Shown piece by piece: positions 19,415 to 31,462 of a stretch of DNA of 64,000 nt (position 1 is its first letter; every line of letters starts with the position of its first letter). The notes below the pieces were generated by a model. That model saw nothing but the letters and a program-made list of their open reading frames with translations, did not search any database and had not been told where the DNA came from. Made by a program: the position numbers and the translations under genes. The stretch is from Tricholoma matsutake (taxonomy: Eukaryota; Basidiomycota; Agaricomycetes; Agaricales; Tricholomataceae). The stretch lies in contig AP026541.1 in assembly GCA_026075535.2 (NCBI GenBank), forward strand, positions 6,696,001-6,760,000, read 5' to 3'.

Positions 19415-22064
19415 TCACGATAGCGCAATGTAGGCACTGAAGGCTGTTATGTTCCCCATAGGAGGTTTGGCCAGATCCACAATGACATGTTCCAACATCT
19501 GTCCATGAGCCTTGTAATTGGTGAAGGTGTACCCGCCGGTGAGTGTGATTTGTCTTTGTGTAACTTTGATCTTAAGACCATTCTGCTGCCTGATGCTGAA
19601 TGTCCTCTCAGTGGGAAAGATCAGAATCAGTCCCTCTTGTAGGCTGGCAAATTTGGGGAAGTTGCTGTGGTGTGGCCTAAAGATGACGACTGACAGTGGG
19701 TAGCGGAGGAGCACTACACCATCTTGGGCAATGTCATACTAACTGATGTTCTTCCTAGGATCTAGAACGATATCCACTATCTCTCCTCATGTGCCATTTG
19801 CAAGGTCTGCTTCCATAGCGATGTTCAGTATCACCATAGTGCTCATCCCCACTGCCATTTCCACAGTCTGCTCCAGCTTCTCAGTGTCCTTGAACTTCAT
19901 CCCTGTGACTATGATTTGAGTCTCCAAACTCAAGCCTGTGCATTCATTTCCAACTGTATCCTCTGCAGGAGCCATGTAAAGTGGTTGGCTTGAGTTTGCA
20001 CAGTGGTGCTGTTCCACCTCAACCGCACTGAGTGTTGTGGAGTGACCAAGACTGCCGCTGACCATGGCAACATGCTGAAGTCCGGCACTTCACATTCCTT
20101 GTTGGTCAACACCAACTTCCTTACCTCAGCCACATTGTCTACTGTACATTTGCCCTCTCTCTGCCTTGCCAACAGTGACACCCAACATGCATCTTTCACC
20201 CGGATCTGCTCTTGGAGATCAACCACCACAGTGAATTGCTCAAACAGGTTCCGCCTGACCTGCTGTCATTGGGACTTGTGTTGTGTGCAGTACAGAGCTC
20301 CACTTGGGTTGCCAACAGGTGGGAATTGGTGAAAGTCTCCCAACAAAATGATGTGAATCCCTCCAAATGGTGTAGTGGCATTCACCCCCGGGCTGTCATT
20401 TTGCTCATTTCCCAGAACCTCTGAAAGGAACACAAAAACCTCTTTTGTTAGCATGGAGTGTTCCTCTATTATCAGTCACCATTTCCCCCCAATGTGAACC
20501 TGCCTATTGTCATGTGCCTTTTTGTTAGCCATGTGAGGACTCTTAGCATTGCATGGGATGCCTGCCCACATGTGAAGTGTAACACCCCAAATTAAACGTG
20601 CTGCCATGCCCATTGTGGCCATTTTTGCCAACATTCCCCCTGTGTTGTGTTCTGCGAAAGTCCTTGTAACCTCCTCTATCAATGTTGTCTTCCTGGTCCC
20701 CCTGCACCTTGGATGAGCATCAGTAATTGGGTAGGCTGTTGGCCTGCTAAATGGGCATCCAGGTGGCGAGCGATGATGTCGTGCACTCATCTCTGGTAAG
20801 GTTTCAGCGTGTTCAAACCTGCTCTCTCTTGTACAGGTGGTTCTGCTAGCAGCTGAACCTCGGCGCAAGCCTCTGCTACTGCTGGGAAACCAGTGGTGTG
20901 TTCCTCATTGGTTACTGATGTGGTTAATGTGTGGGTAGTCCTTGTTATACTTTGCAGCGTCTCCTCCCATTGATGGTGGACTGTCAGCTCATCCACAGTT
21001 GCACGCTGTGCTGTGGCCTTAAATGCAGTGCTGAAGGTGTTGCTTGAAAAAATTCTGACATCTTCGGCTATCAGCATGGCCACATCTGCATAGCGGGTGT
21101 CATGTTTGTCCCACAACCCATTCTGTGCAAGTTGAACGTCGGCTTCTGAAAATTTGATGCCTACAATGTTTGCTTCGTCCTCGTTTTCCTCTTCCCTTCT
21201 CAATTCGTCCTCTCCACCCATGTCGCCGTGATCTGTGCTGTGGCCTCCTTGTCTCTCCCTTGCGCGGTCAGAGGTTTCATAGTAATACTGAATGTTGTCT
21301 ATCACAGACAGTGTCTGGGGGTTTGCTGAGGACTTGAACCATGCCAATGCTTCATCAAAAGTCTTGGTGTCGCTTTTCAAGTGATGAAGCCTGCCCCATG
21401 GTTGCAGCAGCACTAACATGCTTGCGGTGTAAAGCTCCTGCTCTTCCATGTGGTTCTTTCTTGGAAATAGTGTTGCCATGGCTCAGCCGCGTTTTTTGCT
21501 ACTTTGGGAAATAAAATAGCTAAAATTCCGAAAATATTTGAGGACCTAGATCACATGATAAGCCGATCTGCCAACTCTAAGTGATCTGACCACCGGTTCC
21601 CATGTTAGTTAAGTGGCTTGGATGGTGGCTTGCTAAGCCGCATTTTAAGCCGCTTACATAACATGGGAACTGGTGGTCGGATCACTTAGAGTTGGCAGAG
21701 GACCCCTTGGCTTATCATGTGATCTAGGTCCTCAAATATTTTCAGAATTTTAGCTATTTTATTTCCCAAAGTAGCAAAAAAACACGGCCATGGCAACACT
21801 ACTTGGAAACCATCTTCCAATGAAATTGGGCAACATCTCATGACCCTGGGACCGGATAATACAACAGCGGTCCTCGCGCCCACTGCTGGACGCATAGGGG
21901 ATCCTCAGGTTTGGCCTCCTGCTCCTCCTTGGACCCTGCTCAGTTTCTACCTCACAAGCAGGTGGTGTCTCCCCTTCATATGTGTTCAGCATAAACTCTA
22001 GGAAAGAGGAGGTTGCCAGCCTGTCTCCACGGTCAGCATAATCCCTAAGCTGATCCTGCAACAC
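19415..22064 (-). pseudogene. Helitron Pif1-like helicase part, interrupted by a MITE
   Basis: The Pif1 helicase domain of a Helitron unwinds DNA during rolling-circle transposition. Relic motifs on the minus strand: a degenerate Walker A around GTRKTTLIEE (about 20690), Walker B as LIIEEHSML (about 20470), LLGDFHQFPPVG (about 20290-20330), and the C-terminal segment VLLRYPLSVVIFRP...GGYTFTNYKAHGQMLEHVIVDL (19714-19490). In intact Pif1 proteins the Walker A reads GxxGTGKT and the Walker B aspartate precedes E; both are altered here. Upstream sequence (22064-20787) includes MEEQELYTASMLVLLQPWG and is split by the foldback MITE at 21468-21801. Removing the MITE plus one 8-bp repeat rejoins the frame. 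Not functional. Confidence 0.7.
21468..21801. mobile_element. 334-bp foldback hAT-type MITE
   Basis: A perfect 8-bp target duplication CTTGGAAA flanks it (21460-21467 and 21802-21809). The arms are inverted repeats of about 150 bp that start TAGTGTTGCCATGG and share TTTGCTACTTTGGGAAATAA. The two arms differ by a small indel and a few transitions. It lies inside the Helitron ORF. Confidence 0.85.
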
Positions 22065-22201
22065 CAGCTTCTATTAACTGACATGTTCAGCAAAGCACTC
22101 ACCACTTCACTGTCTGTAGACCCACCTCCCATTGTTGGGCTCTCGGCAATGTAGAACCTGAAAGCAATGTGAGATCTCTTTCCACGAGGTTGCAGACGGT
22201 G

Positions 22202-24623
22202 CTACCTTGATGGTTGCAAGTTTGGGAACACTCTTTTCACCACTCGAAGGATCGTGTCCCAATAGATGGATACATAATTGTGCGATAGGAAGCGGTCACC
22301 CCAGCCCATCAAATAACTTTCAACTTCTGGAGCACTGAATTCTTGCTGGGGGGTTAGGGTATTCACACATCGCTGGATAAGCTTCTTGTTCACGTCTACA
22401 CAATTGGTGTTGTGCTTTTCCTCTCTCACATGATATGCTAACCAAGTTGCTAACAGCGCTGAGGTGTTTGAGGATTTTGTCTGTTTTTTAGTGGTATAGT
22501 TTGAAATATAAAAGGATAAGTCCTTGGTATCTTCACCATTAGTTATGAGCTTCACATCATGGTTGGCATGGAGACAATGAAGCAGAGCAGGATTCCATTT
22601 GTTCAAATACCCATATGAATGTCTAGGCCCCCACTGGCCTGTGGCGTTGATCCAATTGTTTGTGGTGATTGGAAACGGCTAGTGTTTAAAGGTCCAGTCC
22701 GGTCCGGTTTTTGACTTCCAGAAGGGGCAACCAGCAACTGAGGACTGACACAGATATTGGAGGACTGCAACCAGACCCTTTAGGACCAGTCCTAATCAGT
22801 CCATGGACCAAAAAAAGACTGGTTCGGACCGGTCTTTTGTCGTAAAATTTATTGTGCCAAATAACCCATATGTATCTCAACAAATATGACCATTACCTCA
22901 TATATATTACATTCATGGATAGAGATTGTAATGCTCCATAGACCGATCCAACATTTAAGCAATTCTGTCAAGATTTGACTGAGATATGGCCAAAACCGAA
23001 AGGACAGGCATTCAAGTTGTGGTTTGTAGTTTGTAATTTGTAGTTTGTAGTTGCACTCATTTGGGCTATTATATGAATAAAATCCCATGGTACAGATGAT
23101 TAGGTGTGTTGTTGTTACCTTTATAATGTCATATAGCTATACAAAAAAAATTATAGCTCAGGTAATAAGCAATGCAATCAAAGTTGTTCTGATACAACAA
23201 AATACTCGTACAAAAATGTTTTTGGTCATATCTCAACCAATTCTTCACTGTTTTTGATGATCCAGGGACTGAAAATGAAGTAAATATGTGTGGGAGTAAG
23301 GTCCAACATATGTTGGAATGAAAGACCGGTCACAACCAGTTTTTCATCGGTCCTACTATATTTTTCAAAATGAAAGACCAGCAACTGGACTGAAAAAGAC
23401 CGGTCCATAAATAGACCACTGGTCCCATCCTAATTGGCCCAGTTCAGTTCAGTTTCAGTCTTTTTTTCGGTCCTACAGACTGGACCTTTAAACACTAGAA
23501 ACGGTGCCCGTCTCTTGCACTGTTGCCGCCCATCCTTCACTATCAAACAGTTGTCTACACTACACTGGTGAAGTTGGACTGCCCGGGCCAAATGTTGCTC
23601 AGTCTGCTTCAACGTTTGTTCTGCATTTGCCGTGAGTGGGTCGACAGGTCTTGCGTATGTAAGCCCTTTTTTTTTCTTGATCTTCAGCACACCTGCAGCT
23701 CCCATTCCATCCAGGTCGGCATGAATAGTCACCTTGATAAACACTTCGACATGCAGTCTAAACTTTTTTGAGGTCAAGGCTTTCTTCATTTCTGAAGCAG
23801 ATGGTGCCCCGTCTATCCATAAGATCATGTGTAGGTGAAGTGTGCCTCATCCCTGTGCTTCCACTGTGCCCATGTAAGCGCCGATCTTTCTGAAAATTCC
23901 ATCATTTCAGCTGATCTTTTGGTGAGGCATTCCAGCAGAGATCCCAAGGAGCATCTTCAATACTAGCTTAATTGTAAAGTGAAAAAACTGGGCTGCTGCA
24001 AATGGGTCTGCTGTGATCATGATAGCTCGCTCTGTAGCATCTGGGCCATCTGTTGCGGCAAAAGTGTCCATGTCAATCTTGTGCCCTGCAAAGACCTGTG
24101 CAACTGGGTCATGTGTGTCTGATGGGTTTATGGTCACCCACAGAGATGGAGGGCCTCTCACTACAGTTGTTGACCATATCTTTGACCATATTTGGGTGCG
24201 AGACTCATCAGTACCCATCACGTTGGAACGAACAGTGGTCAGTTGGGACCTTAACACCCTCACTCCGGGATTTGAGAATGGTACCCTTCATGTTTCTTCT
24301 GCGCTCGCTTGCTTCAGATCTGTGCTGGTCAGTTTCGCGATGACCGGTTCAAGCAACCGAAAGCTGGAATGGCTGATTTGTAAAGCAGCAGACTGACATA
24401 CCTGCTGCTTTTGTATGATGCCGAACACTTGAAAAATAAAATGCAAGTCCTTCCTAAACCTGCGGTCTGCATATTGCAATGCCCATCGCAGGTGCTTCTC
24501 ATAAGGGACTGTCAGGCTGTGGGCGACCTCTAATCCACTTTTACCATATGGAAACAAGACCGGAAAAGCCCCCAGCAAATGATTAGGGTTGCTAGGCCCT
24601 CTGTCTGACCATTCACCTGTCAC
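22202..24623 (-). pseudogene. Helitron helicase-like N / Rep region, interrupted by a MITE
   Basis: The Helitron-like N domain belongs to the Rep part that nicks DNA. The minus strand shows FPVLFPYGKSG and YADRRFRKDLHFIFQVFGIIQK (24600-24400), then IWSTTVVRGPPSLWVTINPSD and DPFAAAQFFHF (24180-23980), KKKGLTYARPVDPLT (about 23650), and after the MITE, NKWNPALLHCLHANHDVKLI through EVESYLMGWGDRFLSHNYVSI (22606-22250). These are hallmark segments of basidiomycete Helitron proteins. The canonical HUH motif was not located and probably falls in the damaged part next to the MITE at 22680-23497. Several stops and frameshifts separate the blocks. Confidence 0.75.
22680..23497. mobile_element. hAT-type MITE (TAGTGTTTAAAGG family), copy A
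   Basis: 818 bp with TIRs TAGTGTTTAAAGGTCCAGTC (left) and the complement at the right. The flanking 8-mers GAAACGGC (22672-22679) and GAAACGGT (23498-23505) differ by one transition. The interior is non-coding and rich in GGTCC/GACCGG motifs. Inverted orientation relative to copy B at 26808. Confidence 0.85.
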
Positions 24624-24897
24624 AGGGTCCAGTCAGGCGTACTCATTCATGAAGGCACTGCTCCTCTGAATAGTAAAATCAGGGGTAGGTGTATGAACAA
24701 CATCCAAAAGTGCATGTGCAAGAATATTGCTAGCTGGGATGTCAATGACACCCATGGCCTGAAAGGGTATAATCATTGGTTCTACCTGCTGTGTCATGAC
24801 AGGTGCCGCCTGAGAGGTGAGACACTCACCAGCCACGTCGGGCTGTAACTCATCATTAGATTGAAGGTCCAGGTTCATCACTCCTGTGTGTGCATGC

Positions 24898-26129
24898 CTA
24901 GCAGTTTGTCTCCAAAACCCACAGACCTGAAGCTCCAGTGGCCAAGATAAACTCTGGACAGTCTTCGTCATCTTTGGGAACATATGATGCATGTTCAGAA
25001 GCCAGAAGACCACTGTTGTCAGACACCTTCGCGACAGCCAACGACTCTTGTGGGACACCATCCAGTGGCAGCTGTTCTAGCCTCTCCTGTGTGATCTCGA
25101 TGTTTGCATACAAAGGGTTGTGACACTTCAACCATCGCAGAGCATCCAAGACCCTTTGTCTGCACACCTGGAAAAAATCTGGCAAAGTGCGCTCTTGGAC
25201 ACCAGTGGGCCCCACAAAAGTGATGCCAATTGTTGCAGCAAGTATCTGTGATGGTGGAGGCATCATGGTGCCTGATACCATATCACCAAGGTCATCGATG
25301 TTAAGCTTGTACGTGGAAATATTCCCTTGCAGACCACTGTTCATCATCTTCTTATCCCAGAAGCATGCTCCTTTTTTCTTAGGAAACATCTTGACAATGT
25401 AGGCTGCTGGAAAATATCTCACAATCAGGATCCATTCGGGCAGTGTCAAGATGGCCAGTTCAAATGGGACTTTGCCAACCCACAGTCCATTTCCAAGCGC
25501 CAATGGGGGTTGTTTGCCACCTCCAGATGACGCTCACATTCCTTGCACACGTGTCCCCAGCCTTGCTTGTCTATCGCAGCTGTGTGAAGCAATAAACCTG
25601 CAGTCAGTTTGTGTGCCATGTGCCTCTCTGTGGGCATCAGCTGAGTGGAGTTGGGCAGCTCTGTGACAGCCCACGGCAACGCTTCCCCTTCAAATAGCTC
25701 CTATGCACAGATGAAGCATACAACTTGGCGCAGTGCATTGTTGGATGTCCCTTCAATATATTTGCTGATGCATTCATTGATTGTGGTGACAGATGGTGCC
25801 TTGAGAAATCCTTCCATCTTTGTCTGGGATGGCTCGCCAGCCTGTGCGTGGTCCTCTGAAAGGCATAAACACACATTCCTCCCGGCTGTCAGGACTGGTG
25901 CTTTCCACTTGCAGTTTGATGGAAGCACATTCATCAGCGCTTGTTTTGTGTGCTCTGTTGAACATTTGATTGTGTTTGCCAATGCCTTTTTTGTTCTTTT
26001 GCATGAGGGAGGTAACTCAGGCTTGCTGACTGCATTGCAAATGGCAAATGCCATTTTGTTCATCATGGACTGCAGCACTCCCTCAATTTCCTCATCAATA
26101 ACAGGAGCAGACATGGTCCAAGTCATCAC
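24898..26129 (-). pseudogene. Helitron N-terminal region with DUF6570-like domain
   Basis: The N-terminal segment (26129-25701) begins MMTWTMSAPVIDEEIEGVL, and after a frame change a cysteine pair HVCKECERHLE appears (about 25545). The DUF6570-like core is 25503-24950: ALGNGLWVGKVPFELAILTL, then IVKMFPKKKGA and TIGITFVGPTGVQ. In basidiomycete Helitron proteins DUF6570 precedes the Helicase-like N domain and its role is unknown. Here the same order is kept, with the N domain starting at 24623. Frameshifts near 25690, 25500 and 24900 break the chain. Confidence 0.65.
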
Positions 26130-26164
26130 TAGTCTGTAACAATTCTAAGCTATGTGGAGACTGT

Positions 26165-26799
26165 GTGAGACGTATGGAGCATATTCTTCCACACACCATG
26201 GCTGCCCTGCCACGTGTTCTCAAACTGATTGTGTCTCATTTGTGCTGCGCTCGCCTGGACCAGCTTGACATCCCTATCTGTAAATATCAACAGCGAGCAG
26301 TATGGCATCCCTCTTCTCTGCGTGCTGTACACCAAGACTTTGCAGCAGTTCAGCAATGCAGCCCAAAATTGAGGTTAAGACTTATTACCTATCAAGTACA
26401 TCTGTCAAAACTAGAGCAGGTTTTTCAAAGAGTCTCAAGCCCCAAAAGTTTTATATGCGAGTTTTTTTTTTTCAATCAAGCGGCTCAGCCATGTCTAGTC
26501 TCCTACCTGTTCTTATTGCAGGCACCCCTTGCAAACCCCTCTTTTGTCGACTGTGCACCTTTTAACAAGGCTGGTCTCAGAGAGATGGGGTGGATCCGCA
26601 CAGTGGATTGGAGCAATAGAGTCTCTTTTTTCGATCATCCAGCTCCTGTTCTTGCCTGGTAGGTGTGTGGAACAGCACAGGAGAATAAATGTTTTTGAGT
26701 TTTTGCTCAGGCAGCTCCAAGCAGACAGGGTGAGACACTTGCAACACTTCATGAACCTTCTTCACACCCTTTTCTTAACTTTCTTGGCACCTGCCGGTT
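26165..26799. other. Stretch between Helitron and MITE copy B, no clear gene
   Basis: ORFs on both strands (26165-26662 plus; 26752-26513 minus) are not recognisable. The region probably contains the Helitron 5' end. Two short runs of T (26462-26472) are present. No structure was noticed. Confidence 0.35.
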
Positions 26800-26807
26800 A
26801 TAAGGTC

Positions 26808-27643
26808 TAGTGTTTAAAGGTCCAGTCTGTAGGACCGAAAAAAAGACTGAAACTGAACTGAACTGGACTGATTAGGACCAGACCAGTAGTCTATTTATAG
26901 ACCGGTCTTTTTCAGTCCAGTTGCTGGTCTTTCATTTTGAAAAATATAGTAGGACCAATGAAAAACTGGTTAAAACTGGTTGTGACCGGTATTTCGTCCC
27001 AACGTATGTTGGACCTTACTCCCACACATATTTACTTCATTTTCGGTCCCTGGAACATCAAAAACGGTCAAGAATTGGTTGAGATATGACCAGAAACATT
27101 TTTGTATGAGTATTGTGTTGTATCAGAACAACTTTGATTGCATTGCTTATTACCTGAGCTATAATTTTTTTTGTACAGCTATATGACATCATAAAAGTAA
27201 CAAAAACACACCTAATCATCTGTACCATGGGATTTTATTCATATAACAGCCCAAATGAGTGCAACTACAAACTACAAATTACAAACTACAAACCACAACT
27301 TGAATGCATGTCCTTTCAGTTTTGGCCATATCTCAGTCAAATCTTGACGGAATTGCTTAAATGTTGGATCGGTCTACAGAGAATTACAATCTCTATCCAT
27401 GAATATAATATATATGAGGTAATGGTCATATTTGTTGAGATACATATGGGTTATTTGGCACAATAAATGTTATGACAAAAGACCGGTCCAAACCAGTCTT
27501 TTTTTGGTCCATACCAATTAGGACTGGTCCTAAAGGGTCCGGTTGTGGTCCTCCAATATTTGGGTCAGTCCTAGACCAGTTGCGGTTGCCGGTTGCCCCA
27601 TTTGGAAGTCAAAAACCAGACTGGACTGGACCTTTAAACACTA
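26808..27643. mobile_element. hAT-type MITE (TAGTGTTTAAAGG family), copy B
   Basis: 836 bp with TIRs TAGTGTTTAAAGGTCCAGTC and a perfect 8-bp target duplication ATAAGGTC at 26800-26807 and 27644-27651. Colinear with copy A in reverse orientation, including the shared interior AACCATATGTATCTCAACAA-type segment. No transposase. The 79-aa open frames in both copies are matching readings of the same non-coding interior. Confidence 0.9.
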
Positions 27644-27658
27644 ATAAGGTCTGAGAAA

Positions 27659-28531
27659 AAACCACAGTGGATTGTGACTATCGATGCTCGACATCCCTTC
27701 TCTTTGTACCAGCCTCCTAGCATTGCCATCATATGTTGCCAACCCTGTTTTTTTGCTCAAGTTGGCCGGAAAAGGCTTGGCACCAGCCATGTCCTTGTCA
27801 GGCGAGACAACGGTGCAGACACTATTTGTGTCATGGTAGCCAAACTGATTGATGACCATCTTTGCTGTGGGCTAGTCATGAACTACAACAACAAATTTCT
27901 GAAACTGTTACAGGACACCAAGAACACTTTCATCTTGACACATCCTCAAATCCCTGGCTTGGGAGAAGACTTCAACCATTTTCATCAAACAATGCTGGCA
28001 GTACAGGGCAAGTTGCAACATCACAGCAACCAAGGATGATCGGTTTTTTGTGGGTGCTACTGTACAAGATAATACAGTGTGCTTTGCTGTGCCTGCATGG
28101 AGTAAAAGAGTGCCTGTTGCCCATTTAAACCTCTTGCATTGCCGCTAATCCTGTTCTTTGTACACAGGCCATGCACATCGTCACTCCCACTTCAGCATCT
28201 GTCACTGGGACGAGTACTGAAGATGGTTAGCCTTTGCATGCAGGACCTTGTGCTTGCTAATTACATTGCAGAAGGTGAGATAGACAAGGAAACCCTCAGA
28301 TGGCCATCTCCCCCCGAGCACCAAGAAGAATGCAATCTCCTCATTCATTCACTTCAATTTATGCCATTGCCTGTCTATGATGAGGATCGCAAGTTTGTGG
28401 AATGTACAGATGCCAACGACACCCTCTGGGGTGCATTGGTTGAGGTGCACTTTACCCTGAAGCACTTTCACATCAAGAGAGAAAACTACGACTCCTTTTT
28501 GGCGATCCCACAGCAAGTGCTTATTCTGTGA
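27659..28531 (+). pseudogene. Decayed gene of unknown function
   Basis: Two plus-strand frames, 27674-28039 and 28220-28531, look like parts of one protein. The first contains KRLGTSHVLVRRDNGADT and HPQIPGLGEDFNHFHQTML; the second KETLRWPSPPEHQEE and VEVHFTLKHFHIKREN. Between them a frame continues as FFVGATVQDNTVCFAVPAW. I do not recognise a characterised domain, though fragments resemble unannotated repeat-borne proteins of mushrooms. It begins directly at the right target duplication of MITE copy B, so its 5' part may lie upstream of 26800. The stop at 28529 is TGA. Confidence 0.35.
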
Positions 28532-29734
28532 TGCGCCGACAAGAAACCTGTACCCCGTGATGTCAGGGCTGGACCAGTATCACCACAGGCAAAACCTAAG
28601 GCAGTTGAGTTTCAACTGCCTTCGAGGCAGTGGGTATGGCAGTTGAACAGCAGTTGACAGTGCCTGAATTAGTAATTATGTAATATTGAAGAATCATCAC
28701 CTGACCTTCCCACAATACTAAGGTTCAGAATAGTGACGGATATGTTCCCACCACCCCGATCACCACCCGATCACCATCTCCCACGGTTGATCAACACCCG
28801 CCAGTCTCGGCTAACATCGTGCTCATCATCCCCGATGATGAGCATGCTATTCCACTCATTCCTGGCCCTTTCCCTTCGCTTTTTGGGGTAGATAACACTT
28901 ATGCATGTATATATATAGTGCTAATAAACAGTTATTTTCACTTTTACAGCTATATTTAACCTATAACAAGCACTCTCTCTGGTTGAGAGGAGGAGGAGGT
29001 TTCTTCTCTTCATTTGGGGGGTGGGTCTGTAATGCATGTGTATGGATATTCATATTTGATAACATAAATGGGGAGGGTGCTGCATGAGATGGGAAGGGGG
29101 GAAATGGGGAGAATTGACAGAACGAGGGGAGGGGGTACCATCTACTGGGCTTGTACACTGTCTACAGCTATAAAAATATATGTAGAGTGTATATGGATGT
29201 ATGTAGAAGTGAGGATTGATGTTGGGAGAGCTGGGGACAAAGTGCTCTTTGTCAGTGCACCTGTATAGGGAGGGAGGAGTGGTCACTTACTTGCATACCT
29301 AGGCCTTCCACTTATGAGATGCACATGGAAAGAGAGTATTATGGTCCTAATAAATGACCTGATGGACCTCCCAGAGGCCCTGCAGTTGTGAGGATAGACA
29401 GAAAAGAGAATATGTACTCAGGAAGAGATATACTTACCCTGTGACATCTGTGGGGCCAAAGTGTTCACTTTCTTCGATTCCTAGGTCTAATATAAAGGTA
29501 TAATAACATTCAGTAAAGGTTATGACAGGGGGAGAAGATCCTAGCTCAACAGGGCATGGGTTCCCCATCAGCAGAGGTGAACTTTTCTCAGCATGGCTCA
29601 CACTCTGTACCTCTCATCCAAACATCATCATAGGCATTCAGTAGATACTTTTGACCTTCGTTTATAGTCTGCAATCAACCCATATGGTCTGTACTTCATC
29701 CTACAAAGTAGGAACTTCACATACTCACCTACTC
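28532..29734. other. Stretch without a recognisable gene
   Basis: 28598-28622 is a perfect 11-bp stem with a 3-nt loop (AAGGCAGTTGA). A TATATATA run lies near 28905-28917. G-rich simple sequence spans about 28985-29130. Open frames of 60-78 aa here are low complexity. Confidence 0.4.
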
Positions 29735-29742
29735 CATGGCAG

Positions 29743-30613
29743 TAGTGATGTACAGGGCCCGGCTCAGCTCGAAAGCCCGGGCTTGGGCTCGGCTTGACCA
29801 GGCTCAGGCTTGGATAGATCATGAGCCGAGCCCTAGTCAAGGGCTCAGGCTGGGCCCAGGCCAGGCTTGGGCTCAGGCCTCGGCTTTGTAGTGAAAATTA
29901 CTGTGAAATTTGTCTACAGAGTCACTACAATACATCTTGCACAAATATATCATCTTCTTCATGATCGACAAAGCCCTCATCATCAACAAGATCCTCAACC
30001 AATCCATCCCAGCCCACCTGTTCTGCATCATGTAGATTGCTGTCACAAGCTTCTTGAAGGTCATCATATTCCTCCACCTCGAGCGCTGTGCTTGGCTCTT
30101 CACGGAAGAGGAGTTCACGATGGTAGATGCACTCGAGGAACTGTAATGCCTCGATGATATTGGGTTTGAGTCGATTGCAACACTTAGTAATCATTATCCC
30201 CGCAGATGAGAATGCGCGTTTGCTGGAAACTGATGATGCCATAATTGGGAGCATATCGCGTGCAAGAGATGCCCAGATGTCATGACAGCAGTGGCAGTGC
30301 AAACTCTTGGGCCAGGACTTCCCATTTCAAGAAGGTTTTGATCATGGCTGAAGAACTGTATAGATCCATGATGGACAAAAAAAAAACGCAGTTGTGGAGC
30401 TGGAAGCTGACCCACAGAGCACATGAGATGAAGATCAACACTGTCAAATTTTCAACACATCAAAGCCGCAGCTTCAGGGCTTGGCTCAGGCTTCTGATAA
30501 TACAAGCCGAGCCTTGAGCCTACAAAGCCATTAGTACGGCCCGGCTCGGCTCAGGCTTCAAGGGCTCGGTAGCCCAGGCTTCAGGGCTTTGAGCCGAGCC
30601 TTGCACATCACTA
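29743..30613 (-). mobile_element. Internally deleted hAT transposon
   Basis: The ends read TAGTGATGTACAGGGC and, inverted, TAGTGATGTGCAAGGC. The flanking 8-mers are CATGGCAG (29735-29742) and CATGCCAG (30614-30621), with one mismatch. Subterminal GGCTCGGCTCAGGCTT repeats fill both ends, typical of hAT subterminal transposase-binding arrays. Only the transposase C-terminus remains inside. Confidence 0.8.
29925..30302 (-). pseudogene. hAT transposase C-terminal dimerisation domain fragment
   Basis: The hATC dimerisation domain is the most conserved part of hAT transposases. The minus-strand frame contains LARDMLPIMASSVSSKRAFSSAG and NRLKPNIIEALQFLECIYHRE, matching the hATC signature (A-S-x-x-S-E-R-x-F-S-x-A-G); the usual glutamate is lysine here (SSKRAFS). 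It ends in an acidic tail VEDLVDDEGFVDHEEDDIF. The catalytic DDE core and BED zinc finger are missing, so the element cannot move itself but may respond in trans to a related transposase. Confidence 0.8.
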
Positions 30614-30621
30614 CATGCCAG

Positions 30622-31330
30622 CTCATGGAACTCACTAGTGGCCTTATATACAGACATATGATGTAGTACAAGTAAATTTAGCACCTTTGAACAGTTCATG
30701 AGTCTATAAAAGAGTGATAGAGAGTAAATGTATTGAATTGAACATGGCACAGTCACTCACCCAAAGCCAATGGTGTCTCAACCACTTGTTGTAGTAATAA
30801 ACTTAGGACCCAATATCATATTCCCTTGAATTATAGCCTACTCATATAGTAGGAGAGGCCAAGCTATGCACCAGGGAGCAGGTTGAACCAGGTGTTCCAA
30901 AATGGTAATAATCTTGAACATCAGCAAAATCAAGGATCAACTTATTTTACTTATTTGGCTTTAAGCCCAGTTAAGGAAAATAAGTACATTTTCTCCCTTA
31001 AATTTAGGACCATTAAGCAGATATAATCAACTAAACAGTATAAGCAACATGTAAGCAAATTAAGGCTGTAAGGAGCTTGTAAGGCCTTAAGGCCTTAAAG
31101 ACTGCTTGACTTGTCTTCAAAGTTTCTTCTAAGTCCCTCTCAGCCAGCCCAGACACCACTTCCACCTCCCTCACACCTCTACACCATCACTGCTCTCACA
31201 TCCATATCCATGCCAGCCAGAGCCACTAGTGGCTGCAAGCCAGATCTATGTTCTGTCTATGTTGTAACAACGAGATGGTGCCAAGATGATACACTGCAGC
31301 CTAGGACAATGACCCAGGACAGGACCAGGA
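30622..31330. other. Stretch without a recognisable gene
   Basis: Only unremarkable short ORFs. AT-rich sequence near 30930-31080 includes CTTAAGGCCTTAAGGCC-like short palindromes at 31078-31096. Confidence 0.35.
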
Positions 31331-31335
31331 GAACT

Positions 31336-31462
31336 CACTGCTGTGAGCCCCTGCTCACAGGGTGGATGAGTTATAATGGAGCAACAACAACGGGGATGAT
31401 AATGAATGGCCAGCACCCATCCTAGCCCTGCAAGCCACTGCTCATGGGGTGGATTGCAGGTG
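31336..31462 (-). repeat. Two isolated GAGCAG palindrome cassettes
   Basis: TGTGAGCCCCTGCTCACA at about 31342-31359 and a second, looser cassette at 31412-31462 repeat the pattern found in the composite elements, in the orientation of copy 1. No TIR or tRNA-like module was found nearby, so this is a fragment or an independent amplification. Confidence 0.5.

Larger units (their letters stand above)
19415..26129 (-). mobile_element. Decayed Helitron (rolling-circle transposon)
   Basis: Minus-strand fragments give, in order, a DUF6570-type N-terminal region, a Helitron helicase-like N domain, the region after the Rep core, and a Pif1-family helicase. This is the gene order of basidiomycete RepHel proteins. 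Two hAT-type MITEs (21468-21801 and 22680-23497) interrupt it, and many stops and frameshifts are present. The terminal TC and CTRR-hairpin signals could not be placed. Confidence 0.75.

Noticed and set aside
23226..27466. ORFs of 60-82 aa inside MITE copies A and B
   Set aside because: The same frame in both copies reflects shared non-coding sequence; composition and lack of start context argue against coding.
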